DNA from: Ichthyophis bannanicus
Lineage: Eukaryota; Chordata; Amphibia; Gymnophiona; Ichthyophiidae
NCBI GenBank assembly: GCA_033557465.1
Contig: CM066041.1
Span: 159,625,532-159,689,531, forward strand
Direction of reading: 5' to 3'
Length of the DNA: 64,000 nt
Every line of letters starts with the position of its first letter. The stretch's first letter is position 1. Shown one piece after another: positions 55,293-64,000 of this stretch. The position numbers and the translations under genes are program-made. Under the pieces are notes generated by a model. That model had not been told where the DNA came from and did no database searches. It saw only the letters and a list, made by a program, of their open reading frames with translations.

Positions 55293-56144
55293 TTAAACAC
55301 TAATATCTAAAAAATCGATGCTGTGATCCGCAATAGTGGCAGTAAAAGTTAAATTAGATTTTATAGAATTTAACCATATCAAGAAATCTTGTAACTCCAA
55401 AGGAGAGCCAGTCCACAGGAAAAAAATATCATCTAAAAAACACTTCCAAAATGGGAAATGTTGGAAATAAGAGGAATTATAAAGATGACACTCTTCAAAA
55501 TCCGCCATATATAATGTAGCAATAGAGGGCGCTGCTGATGCCCCCATTGCAATACCAAAAATCTGTTGATAATAAAGCCCCATAGACAAAAAATAATTTC
55601 ATGTTAAGACCATAGTTATGAATTCCATCAAAAATTGGCGAGGGAGTCGAGCAGGTGCATGCACAAATTTAGAAGAAAGGAGGTCTAAAGCCTCCACTTG
55701 ATTTATATTAGTATATAAAGCGGCAACATCCAGTGTAACCATTTGGAATTGCCAAGTTGGAAGATCCAGCTGCAATAGTAATTGAAGAAAATGAGCTGTA
55801 TCACGTATATACGATCGCACTTGTGCAGCTTCTTTACTCAAAAACACATCACAAAATTGGGACAAGGGTTCCAGGACAGACCCCCTACAAGATACAATCG
55901 GCCTACTTGGTGGAGAGATCAAAGATTTGTGTATCTTAGGAACTAAGTACAAAATAGGAACTTTTGGAGTTGCAGGTGTCAAAAATTGATATTCCTTCCT
56001 CGTTAACCATCCATTTTGGTAAGCCATATCTGCCAAAGACTTAATTTTTGTTTGTATCTCTAAAGTAGGATCCTGTGATAATTCCCGATAAGGAATTATC
56101 ACAGGTAAATTATATAGGAGGAAATGGGAGACGGACTGTACCAC
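55293..56144 (-). pseudogene. Penelope reverse transcriptase
   Basis: The frame 55599-56144 has GWLTRKEYQFLTP, PILYLVPKIHKSL, RPIVSCRGSVLEPLSQF and VTLDVAALYTNI. After an indel near 55595, the frame 55293-55589 has IFGIAMGASAAPSIATLYMA and the catalytic FLDDIFFLW. Pattern and order are those of Penelope RT, which is related to telomerase. The N-terminus is replaced at about 56101 by the inverted arm, so the gene is 5'-truncated. A further break lies at 55150-55290. Confidence 0.88.
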
Positions 56145-56873
56145 ATCTTATGTGGTTTATACAGTTCAGTGCCCCTGCCCTCTTGTTTATGTGGGGCGCA
56201 CAAAGCGTCGCATTAAAATACGGATGGGAGAACACGCTTCAAGATTGCGGCAATGCATTGAGACAGCCCCGATGGTAGACTATTGCCAGTCATTACATCA
56301 TGACTATCAGGATTTACGTTGGTCTATTATTGATTACGTCCCTCCGGATCCTAGAGGAGGGGATCGTGTTAATCTCCAACGCTTGGAACAACAGTGGAAT
56401 TTTCATTTAGGTACGGTACATCCCACTGGTTTAAACAAGGAGGTTGAATGGACAAGTTTCATCTGACGTCATCCGTTGGGTCTAGGGACTTCCTGTGTTG
56501 TGGGTTATCCCTGTGTTTCCCATTGGATGTTTTTTTAGATTGACGGCAGAGTATAGCCATTCATATAATCTTTGTCCTCTTAAGAAACAGCTGATTTTCA
56601 GCGTTTGACGGTTTTTCTACATGAAATACAGATGGCACTTGAAACAGGGTGTATAACCCGAAACGTGCACGTCGTGCTTCAGTTCTCTGAAACAGCTAAG
56701 TGTTGAAATTTTGATCTTGAAAAGAATGCTTATGAAAAAATGTTTTTTAAAAAATGATTAAATAGGATAAAACAGAGTGGAGAACATAGTTTTAATCTAT
56801 GTCCCTTTCCGGTGCTATCCAACAAAAATAGTTAGAGAAAGTTTCACGGGGGTTTTAGTGATTTTTTTGGTGA
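56102..56873 (+). repeat. Inverted 3' copy of the Penelope element
   Basis: Reverse complement of 53934-54707. It includes a second GIY-YIG domain (56152-56466, VYTVQCPCPLVYVGRTKRRI), open for 104 codons. TGACGTCA occurs in both arms (54327 and 56464). A small palindrome, CCTGTGATAATTCC / GGAATTATCACAGG, marks the inner junction (56072-56105). Confidence 0.9.
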
Positions 56874-56913
56874 TGTTCTTATTTTATCACTAATTGAGGG
56901 GCTTTTTGTTAGG

Positions 56914-56927
56914 AAAGTTCTGCTCCA
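56914..56927. repeat. Target-site duplication of the Penelope element, right
   Basis: AAAGTTCTGCTCCA, the partner of 53920-53933. Confidence 0.95.
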
Positions 56928-57767
56928 GGCAACCGCATCCTCTGAGAATAGCAGCAGATGCTTTTCTGATTCCATGGTCTCAGGGTCTCCTATATGCGTT
57001 TCCTCCCATGCCCTTGGTGGCCCAAACTCTCTTCAAAATTCTTCAGGACAAGGCCTCGGTCCTGCTGGTGGCTCCCAGGTGGCCGAGACAGCCTTGGTTT
57101 CCACTTCTACTTCAACTGGCGGTGGATCCCCCACTGCCTCTGGGGTTGCAACCCGACCTTCTCTCACAAGAGCAGGGTTCCCTTCTGCACCCCAATCTCA
57201 AAGCTCTCAATTTGATGGCCTGGAGGCTGCAAGGGTAGTTTTGGCTCCCTGGGGCCTACCTCAGGAAGTTGAGGAGATTGTCCTAGCCTCTAGGAAACAG
57301 TCCACTAGGAAAACCTATGCTCTCAAATGGAAAAGGTTTTCTGTGTGGTGTCAGCTACGTACAGAGGATCCCTTCTCCTGTACTGTGCCAGTAGTGCTTC
57401 AGTACTTACTGCACTTGTCCAATCAGGGACTTAAGTCCAATTCTTTTCGGGTCCACCTCTCAGCTCTAGCAGCTCACCACTCACTGGTGGAAGGACATTC
57501 TCTGTCGGTTCACCCCTTGGTGTCCCGCTATCTCAGGGGCTTGCTTATGCTCAGGCCTCTAATCCGTCCTCCTGCCCCTGAGTGGGAGTTGAATGTGGTC
57601 TTGCAGCAACTGACTCGCCCACCTTTTGCGCCGATGGCTACTTGTCCACCACGCTTCCTGTCCTGGAAGACACTCTTCCTGATAGCCTTAACCTCGGCCA
57701 GGCAATGAGTGAGTGAGCTTCAGGCCCTGGTCTGTGAAAGGCCTTACACCAGGATTTATAGGAACAG

Positions 57768-58056
57768 GGTATTTATTTATTTATTTATTTATTTAGCTGC
57801 ATTTATATCCCGCTTTTCACCGGGTCAAAGCGGTTGGGGGATACATTTAACATGAGGGGATATGAGACACATACACTAATACTTACAGGGAACATGGGCA
57901 ATGGAGGGTTAAGTGGCTTGCCCAAGACCACAAGGAGCACCTGCGGGACTAGAAACCCCAGTCCTTCCGGCCCAAGGTTGCTGTCCTCTAGTGGGATTTG
58001 AACCACCGACCTTCCGGCTTGTAGTACCTTGCCCCAACCACTAGGCCACTCCTCCC
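57768..58056 (-). mobile_element. tRNA-headed SINE with a CORE-like body
   Basis: About 290 bp. The head on the minus strand is at the right: A-box TGGCCTAGTGG (58039-58049) and B-box GGTTCAAATCC (57994-58004), the internal promoter of RNA polymerase III. The body has GTGGTCTTGGGCAAGCCACT, close to the core of MIR-type SINEs as I recall it. The tail is (AAAT)n (57768-57793 on the plus strand). It is inserted in the recombinase of D7. The tRNA-like head cannot form a whole tRNA. Confidence 0.85.
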
Positions 58057-58692
58057 TACACTCATCCAGGACTCATCCAAAGTTCCTCCCAAAGGTTATC
58101 TCCTCTTTCCACCTCAATCAGTAGGTGGTTCTTCCAACATTCTTCCCTAGGCCTCATGCAAGCCAGGCTGAAGCAGTCATGCATACCCTGGACTGTAGGA
58201 GGGCCTTATCCTTCTACCTTGAACGTACGCAAGGACATAGAAGGGCTACTCAGCTCTTCGTTTCTTTTGACCCTAATAAGTTGGGGTTGGCTGTGTCCAA
58301 GCGTACCTTGTCCATCTGGGTGGCTGACTGTATCACCTGGGCTTACAAGGCGGCTGACCTTCCTTTGCAGGGTCGTGTTACGGCCCACCGTGTCAGGGCA
58401 ATGGCTGCCTCAGTGGCTCATCTCCGCTCTGTGCCCTTGGTAGACATCTGCAGGGCTGCAATTTGGTCTTCAAGCCAGACTTTTGCGGCCCATTACTGTC
58501 TGGAGAGGGAGTCCCTTAGGGACAGTGCTTTTGGCCAAGCAGTACTCGGGACTGTCTGAGGTTTAGGCAACTCCTGTCCTCCGTTGGGCTACCGGTGGAG
58601 GTTGTGTCCTTGGAAAGCCTTTCTTTACTGCTGAGACTAGAGGGAGTTCTCTTGTTCAGCCTGGGTTCCTCGGTGCCCAGAGCTTGGGAGTC

Positions 58693-58792
58693 ACCCATAT
58701 GTGAGGACTGACTTCCTGCTTGGTCCTGGAGAAAGAGTAGTTACTCACTTGTAACAGGTGTTCTCCAGGAGCAGCAGGAATCAGTCCTCACA
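58693..58792. repeat. ICR of D7
   Basis: 58693-58734 is of the left outer-end type and 58735-58792 (GAGTAGTTACTCACTTGTAA and so on) is the complement of the right outer end; they are joined as a circle junction. Confidence 0.82.
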
Positions 58793-59330
58793 ACCCTCCC
58801 TCCTCCCCTTGGAGCTGCAGTTGTACATAGTTTATTTTTCATTATTGTGTGCTGTTCTTAGCTATGTCATTTGACTGAGGTAAGATGGCACCTTTAGGCG
58901 GGAAGGGAACCGCGGATGCGTGCCTGCATTCCCAAAGGCTTTCATGAGATCCAGTCACTTTAACATTTGCCCTTAGCTTGACGTGGGGGACTACAAGGCT
59001 TTTTTGTTTTGGGGGTTTTCGGGGTATTTTAAAAGCAGGTAAGGTGACATTTTACTCAGATAAAGCATAGTTACTAACCTGTAACAGGTGATCTCCGGGA
59101 ACAGCAGGAATTTAGTCTTCACATATGGCGGGAAGGGAACTGCGCATGCGTGCCTGCATTCCCAAAGGCTTTCATGGAAAGCTGGGGAAATGCTCCGCTG
59201 GGGCTTCATCGGCGCCGATGACACCCATATGTGAGGACTGACTTCCTGCTTGGTCCTGAAGAAACTATGCTATCTCCAGGAACAAGCAGGAATGTAGTCT
59301 TCACATATGGGGACTCCCTAGCTGCAGATG
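58793..59330. repeat. Rearranged cluster of DIRS ends
   Basis: The right terminal repeat of D7 stops at 58948. An AT-rich stretch of 120 bp follows. Then comes a right outer end of another copy (59069-59126), fused at CACATATG to a second copy of the GGCGGGAAGGGAAC block (59127-59176, also at 58898-58947). It runs on to a left-type outer end (59220-59262) and an ICR half (59263-59310). At least two DIRS termini have recombined here. Confidence 0.65.
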
Positions 59331-60044
59331 CCAGGGAGAAGACCCCAGAAGTTGTGTGCCCTTGTGAAAGGGCTCCACTTTCCCCCATGGATCTCTGGCA
59401 TCCTACCAGGGACGGTGGGTAGGAGCTGATTAAGTACGGAACAGGTGTTGAAGAACAGCCTGACCAAACAAGGCATCCCGGCGGGAGTCCTTGTCTAAGC
59501 AGTAATGGGCTGTGAAGGTATGTACTGAAGCCCAAGTAGCTGCTCGGCAGATGTCGTCGATAGACACAGAGTGAAGAGGAGCCATAGAGGCTGCCATGGC
59601 TCTCACATTGTGAGCTGTGACATGGCCTTCAGAGGAAGGTTTTTACTCTCATAGGCAAAAGATATACACTGTGCAATACAGTTGGACAGTGTTCTTTTGG
59701 AGACTGGAAGTACCAAATGACTAGGATCAAAAGCAACAAAGAGTTGAGAGGACTTCCTATGTTGCTGTATCCTTTGTAAGTAAAAGGCTAGAGCCTTTTA
59801 CAATCCAAAGTATGAAGATTCCTTCCTGCATTTGAGGTATGAGGCCTTGGGAAGAATACAGGAAGGTAAACCGCTTGGTTTAAATGAAAAGGCGAAGCCA
59901 CCTTTGGCATAAACTGTGGATGAGTCCTAAGGACTACCTTATCGTGAGAGAACCTTGTATAAGGAGGATCAGTCACCAATACTTGCAATTCACTGATGCA
60001 ACGTGCTGATGTGATTGCAATAAGACAGATGACCTTCCAGGAAA
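59069..60044 (-). mobile_element. DIRS copy D8: terminus and recombinase fragment
   Basis: The minus-strand recombinase at 59450-60044 includes LSWKVICLIAITSARCISEL, the catalytic Arg region, and HFNQAVYLPVFFPRPH-like sequence. It is cut at 60044 where D9 begins, inside the word CCTTCCAGGAAA that is uninterrupted in D9 (61125-61136). Confidence 0.8.
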
Positions 60045-60310
60045 GCACAGTTACTTACCTGTAACAGGTGATCTCTGGGAACAGCAGGAATTAGTCCTCA
60101 CATATGGGTACGTCGGTACCGACGGAGCCTGAGCGGGAAAGCTCCCCAGCTTCCCAGAAGGAAAGCTTTTGGGGCCTCCCACTGCGCATGCGCGCTGCCT
60201 TCCCGCCTTCCTGACCAACTCTCCTCAGTTCGAGTTTATAGCTGAGACAATAGAGAGAGGAAAGGAAGAGAGAGAGAGAGATACAACTCCTAGGGGACGT
60301 GGGCGGGTTG

Positions 60311-60409
60311 TGAGGACTAATTCCTGCTGTTCCCAGAGATCACCTGTTACAGGTAAGTAACTGTGCTATCTCCAGGAACAAACAGGAATAAGTCCTCACA
60401 TGTGGGGAC
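60311..60409. repeat. ICR of D9
   Basis: 60311-60366 is the complement of the right outer end (60045-60100). 60367-60409 is the complement of the left outer-end sequence seen at 2681-2720 and 11727-11766. Confidence 0.88.
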
Positions 60410-60519
60410 TCCCTAGCTAAGATGCCCGGGAGATCCCTTGAAGGGTATGAGACCCTGAAAGGTTCTTCATCTTCCAATGGATCTCAGGCATCCATTCAGG
60501 GAAGGTGGGCTGGAGTTGT

Positions 60520-61913
60520 TCAAGAATGGAACAGGTGTCTGAGGACAGCCTGACCAAACAAGGCATCCCGGCGGGAGTCCTTGTCCAAACAGTAATGGGC
60601 TGTAAAGGTATGAACCGAGGCCCAGGTGGCTGCTCGACAGATTTGGTCAATGGACACAGAGTTTAGATGAGCCATAGAGGTGGCCATGGCCCTCACGTTG
60701 TGAGCGGTGACATGGCCCTCCAGAGAAAGGTTCTTACTCTGGTAAGCAAAAGAGATATACTGAGCAATCCAATTGGAGAGTGTTCTTTTGGAGACTGGAA
60801 GTCCTAAATGAGAAGGATCAAAAGCAACAAAAAGCTGAGAAGACTTTCGATGTTGCTGTGTCCTGTGGAGGTAAAAGGCAAGAGCTCTTTTACAGTCTAG
60901 AGTATGAAGGTTCCTCTCTGCATTGGATGCATGAGGAGCTGGAAAAAAGACAGGTAAATATACCTCTTGATTAAGATGAAAAGGTGAGACCACTTTAGGC
61001 ATAAAGTGAGGATTTGTCCTAAGGACTACCTTATCATGATGGAACCTTGTATAAGGTGGATTAGCCACTAAGGCCTGCAGTTCACTGATGCAGCGAGCTG
61101 AAGTGACTGCAATGAGGAAAATAACCTTCCAGGAAAGAAATTTCAAGGAGGTAGTGGCTAAGGGTTCAAAAGGTGGCTTCATAAGCTGACCAAGAACCAA
61201 GTTTAAGTCCCATGCCACCGGAGGAGGTCGAATGGGAGGTTTAGTTAAAAAGTTAAGCCTCTCATGAATCTTGCAATAAGAGGATGAGAGGAAACAGGTT
61301 GTCCATTGATGGGATTAAGTGATGCCGCAATAGCACTCAAATGGACTCTTACTGAATTCGTTTTGAGTCCTGCATTGGAGAGATGCAGGAGATATTCCAA
61401 AAGAGAATTCAATGGGAGTGCCAGAGGGTTAAGACCCTTTTGAGCACACCAAATGGAAAATCTTTTCCATTTAAAAGCGTAAGAACGCCTAGTGGAAGGT
61501 TTCCTAGAGGCATGTAGGATATCCTTCACTTGCTGCGAAAGATTGAAGTGTTGAAGGTCTAGGCCTTCAGTAACCAAGCTCTGAGGTGAAGGGACTTGGG
61601 GTTTGAGTGCCACAAAGTCCCCTCCTCTTGAGACAGAAGGTCTGGAGCCGCTCCCAAGTCCAGGGAGGGGGCTTGGGAGAGATGCAGAAGTAGAGGGTAC
61701 CACACTTGGCGTGACCAGCGTGGAGCTATGAGGATCATGGACCCTTGATCCCTTTGAAGTTTGAACAGAGTCCTGGGAATCAAAGGAATGGGTGGAAAGG
61801 CATACAGGAAACCCTGACCCCAATGTAGGAGGAAGGCATCTCCTTGGTCTGAACTCCCTGACACGGAATTCTGGAACAGAACCGGGGAAATTTGGCATTC
61901 CACAGACTTGCAA
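60520..61913 (-). pseudogene. Tyrosine recombinase of D9, one frameshift
   Basis: The N-terminal part at 61245-61913 has KDILHASRKPSTRRSYAFKW and TNSVRVHLSAIAAS. The catalytic part at 60520-61218 (232 codons, intact) has AVTSARCISELQALVANPPY (first Arg), VTAHNVRAMATSMAHL (His-x-x-Arg) and ICRAATWASVHTFTAHYCLD with the likely nucleophile Tyr. A frameshift between 61218 and 61245 separates them. It would join the circular cDNA to the target. Confidence 0.88.
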
Positions 61914-61919
61914 AGAGGT

Positions 61920-63303
61920 CTATGTCCGGGGTTCCCCATTTCTGGAAGATTCTGAGTACCTGATCCATGTGCAGGGACCGTGTGGAAGCAGAACTCGACT
62001 GAGTCTGTCTGCCCAAGAGTTTTGGATTCCTGGAAGATATACTGCCAGGAGATGGATTTGATGCTTTCTGACGAAGGCCCATAATCTTAGAGCTTCGTTG
62101 CAAAGCGACAGAGAGCCAGTCCCTCCTTGTTTGTTTATGTAAAACATGGCTACTTGATTGTCCGTGTGAATAAGGACTGTCATGTTGCTGAGGAGGGTAT
62201 GAAAAACTGAGAGCTAGAAAGATTGCTCGAAGTTCCAAGTGGTTGATATGAAGGGTGGTCTCCTGTGGAGACCAAGTGCCCTGAGTGGAGAGATCTTGGA
62301 GATGAGCCCCCCAACCTGTTTGGGAGGCATCTGTTGTGAGGGTTGCTTGGGGCAAGAATGGTTGAAAGGGGGCCCCCAACAACAGATTTTGAGTGGATAT
62401 CCACCATTGGAGAGACCAAAAGAGACGATTGGAGTTTGCTATTTGGTCTTAGAGAGCTCCTGATGCTTGAGTCCAGTGGGTGGATAAAGTCCATTGAGCT
62501 GCTCTCATATGCAGGCGAGCATAAGGCACCACATGCACTGTGGAGGCCATGTGGCCTAATAGTTGTAGCATCTCTCTGGCAGTCGAGTGGCTTCTGGACT
62601 GAGTCTGAGAGGCTAAGTGCACTAGACGTTGGCAACGGGCCTGAGGTAGATAGGCCCTTGCGGTGGTGGTATCCAACCAGGCCCCTATGAATTCTAGGGA
62701 TTGAATAGGGGTGAGTTGGGACTTTGGCAGATTGATCACAAGTCCCAGATACTGTAGAATTCGCCTGGCGCGATCCAGGGAAGTCTGAGCCTCGGACTGA
62801 GACGGAGCTCGGATGAGCCAGTCGTCCAGGTATGAAAAGACAAAAATTCCCAGGGCGCGTAGGAATGCAGTTACTATTGCCATGCATTTGGTAAATACCC
62901 TTGGAGCAGAGGCTAGACCGAAGGGAAGTACTCTGTATTGGAAATGTTTTCCCTGGAACAGAAACCGTAGGAATTTTCTGTGGGATGGATGGATGAGTAT
63001 ATGTGTGTACGCATCCTTGAGATCTAGAGAACAAAGCCAGTCCTGACTCTGTAGGTATGGAAGGAGAGTGCCTAGAGAAAGCATCTTGAATTTCTCCCTG
63101 TATAGAAATTTGTTCAATTCTCTGAGATCCAGAATGGGTCTGTACCCCCCTGTTTTCTTGGGAATGAGAAAATAAGGGGAGTAAAAACCTGACCCATGTT
63201 GAGGAAGAGGAACCTCTTCTATTGCCTTTTGGGCGAAAAGAGTGGTTACCTCCTGACCCAACAGGTCTAGGAGAGATGGGGGAGAATTGAAACTTCTCAC
63301 CAT
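61920..63303 (-). pseudogene. Reverse transcriptase / RNase H of D9
   Basis: The RT frame 62449-63303 is intact for 284 codons: YSPYFLIPKKTGGYRPILDL, CSLDLKDAYTHILIHPSHR, YRVLPFGLASAPRVF, and the catalytic FSYLDDWLIRAP. RNase H follows in the frame 61780-62382 (TLTTDASQTGWGAHLQDL) and, after an indel, in 61920-62183 (TDNQVAMFYINKQGGTGSLS, SWADRLSR). The linker with IAPRWSRQVWYPLLLHL is at 61559-61700. Two indels in all. Confidence 0.9.
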
Positions 63304-63410
63304 GGCTGATGTGATTTGCTCCCATCTGGGAGCAAAATGAGTTAACCTTCCTGGAATGGTGAGAGGTTCTGGATGTTTTAGAGCCAGAAAGGTTAAGCTC
63401 TAGTTTTAAG

Positions 63411-64000
63411 TTAAAAACCCTGAGGGTGTTGGGACTGTTGGGCTGTAGCAGCCCCTGCAGGTTTTGCCCTGGCCTGTTTAGGCTGCTGACGCTTAGGAGC
63501 AAAGCGAGCTGCAGAAGATTGTTGGCCAGTATTTGTGGCAAATCTGGCCTTCTTGTAGAAAGGCTTTTTGAAAGATTTCTTCTTGACAGGGGTAGAAGTA
63601 GACTTAGAAAGTCTATCTAAAGCAGCATTTTCTGCATCCATTTGAGTGACTTTGATTTGCCACTCCTTACCAAACAGATTCTCACCTGTACAGGGCAAAA
63701 TCCCAACCCATCCTGGACCCAGGGTTCAAGGTTAGAGGCCTGGAGCCAAGCAATTCTGCGAGCCGCTATGGCAATACCTGAGGCTCTGCTAGCACCCTCA
63801 AAGGAGTCAAAGGCTGCTCTGTTGGAGAACTTTGAAATATCTTGGGTATGCTTCAGCAGAAGAAGGAACTCCTCTTTTCTATCCTCTGGGATAAAGGGGA
63901 GAAAATGGCGTATTTTTAATGCAATTTCCTTCAGAAACATGCCCATATAGAGGCTGTATGAGTTGATTCTGGCAATAAGCATACTTGCTTGGAAGATTTT
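63411..64000 (-). pseudogene. Gag of D9, C-terminal part, partial at the window edge
   Basis: 63617-63982 has RINSYSLYMGMFLKEIALKI and FDSFEGASRASGIAIAARRI. After a frameshift near 63690, 63411-63698 has CTGENLFGKEWQIKVTQMDA and a Lys-rich tail ending QHPQGF. It matches the gag of D7 in order. The N-terminus lies outside the window. Confidence 0.82.

Larger units (their letters stand above)
53934..56913 (-). mobile_element. Penelope-like element with inverted arms, 3.0 kb
   Basis: Inserted in D7 with a 14-bp target duplication, and D7 reads straight on afterwards. Outer arms 53934-54707 and 56102-56873 are reverse complements (about 770 bp, a few percent different). The right arm has 40 further bases at its outer side. 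Between them, on the minus strand, lie RT and the start of the GIY-YIG endonuclease; the endonuclease is present a second time, on the plus strand, in the right arm. Penelope elements often carry partial copies of themselves in direct or inverted order, which this fits. Confidence 0.93.
56914..58559 (+). pseudogene. Tyrosine recombinase of D7, split by a SINE
   Basis: It continues from the RNase H linker (LLVAPRWPRQPWFPLLLQLA). The recombinase N-terminal arm is in 56974-57708: IVLASRKQSTRKTYALKWKR and SFRVHLSALAAHHS. The catalytic Arg region LTSARQ ends in a TGA at 57706. After the SINE (57768-58056) the frame 58125-58559 holds VTAHRVRAMAASVAHLRSVP (His-x-x-Arg) and ICRAAIWSSSQTFAAHYCLE, with the likely tyrosine nucleophile. 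It is broken by the SINE and one stop only. Confidence 0.87.
50162..58948 (+). mobile_element. DIRS copy D7, the only plus-strand DIRS
   Basis: Order on the plus strand: truncated leader, gag (50356-52339), RT/RNase H (52269-53933), [Penelope insertion], recombinase (56914-58559, split by a SINE), ICR (58693-58792) and the first 155 bp of the right terminal repeat. The left terminal repeat is absent. The Penelope and SINE insertions date it as older than both. Breaks in gag, RT and recombinase make it inactive. Confidence 0.9.
60045..64000 (-). mobile_element. DIRS copy D9, best preserved of its family
   Basis: Right outer end at 60045, ICR at 60311-60409 (complement of 60045-60100 joined to a left outer-end type), recombinase, RNase H/RT and gag up to the window edge. 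It is inserted in D8. It is short of intact by a handful of indels. The left terminal repeat and gag start lie beyond 64000. The terminal repeat has GGTACGTCGGTACC and a GA-rich tract (60245-60285). Confidence 0.92.

Noticed and set aside
57975..58056. A tRNA gene on the minus strand
   Set aside because: Only the A and B boxes are tRNA-like. No acceptor stem pairs, and the sequence continues into a SINE body.

Overview
The window reads as vertebrate, probably amphibian, genomic DNA made almost entirely of retroelements. One small exon gives it a gene address. A caecilian fits best: dense tetrapod-type DIRS elements with L1, L2, CR1, Penelope, hAT, Tc1 and tRNA-headed SINEs. That taxonomic call is inference. 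I see no intact multi-exon gene, no CRISPR array and no functional tRNA or rRNA gene.

Host gene. At 12184-12265 (minus strand) an 82-bp exon with good splice sites encodes 27 residues. They match, from memory, the segment just before the UBX domain of ASPSCR1 (TUG/UBXD9). The window would then be a transposon-swollen intronic region of ASPSCR1. Nearly all elements, like the gene, lie on the minus strand.

Layout. 1-11766: DIRS copy D2 (minus) split by three insertions, namely D1 (1-2720, off the left edge), a SINE tail (4961-5038) and a complete DIRS of another family, DB (5049-11085). 11767-12327: intron and the ASPSCR1 exon. 12328-17721: a DIRS-type terminus, a Tc1 remnant and the 3' end of an L1 (L1-C) split by a 3.3-kb non-autonomous hAT element. 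17722-25765: DIRS copies D3 and D4, with a probable solo LTR inside the terminal repeat of D4. 25766-30422: an L2-type LINE with tandem arrays at its 5' end. 30436-34828: scrambled DIRS copies D5 and D6 with CR1-like 3' ends. 34829-49756: an old CR1 split by L1-B, which is split by the full-length L1-A. 49757-50161: unclassified. 50162-58948: DIRS copy D7 (plus strand) carrying a Penelope-like element with inverted arms and a tRNA-headed SINE. 58949-64000: rearranged DIRS ends, a fragment D8, and D9 running off the right edge.

How the parts work. DIRS elements encode gag, reverse transcriptase/RNase H and a tyrosine recombinase. Their outer ends are repeated in complement at an internal complementary region (ICR) next to the recombinase gene, which shows replication through a circle. 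L1, L2 and CR1 insert by target-primed reverse transcription; the two L1 target duplications are readable here. Every autonomous element I could read carries frameshifts or stops, so none looks active as sequenced.
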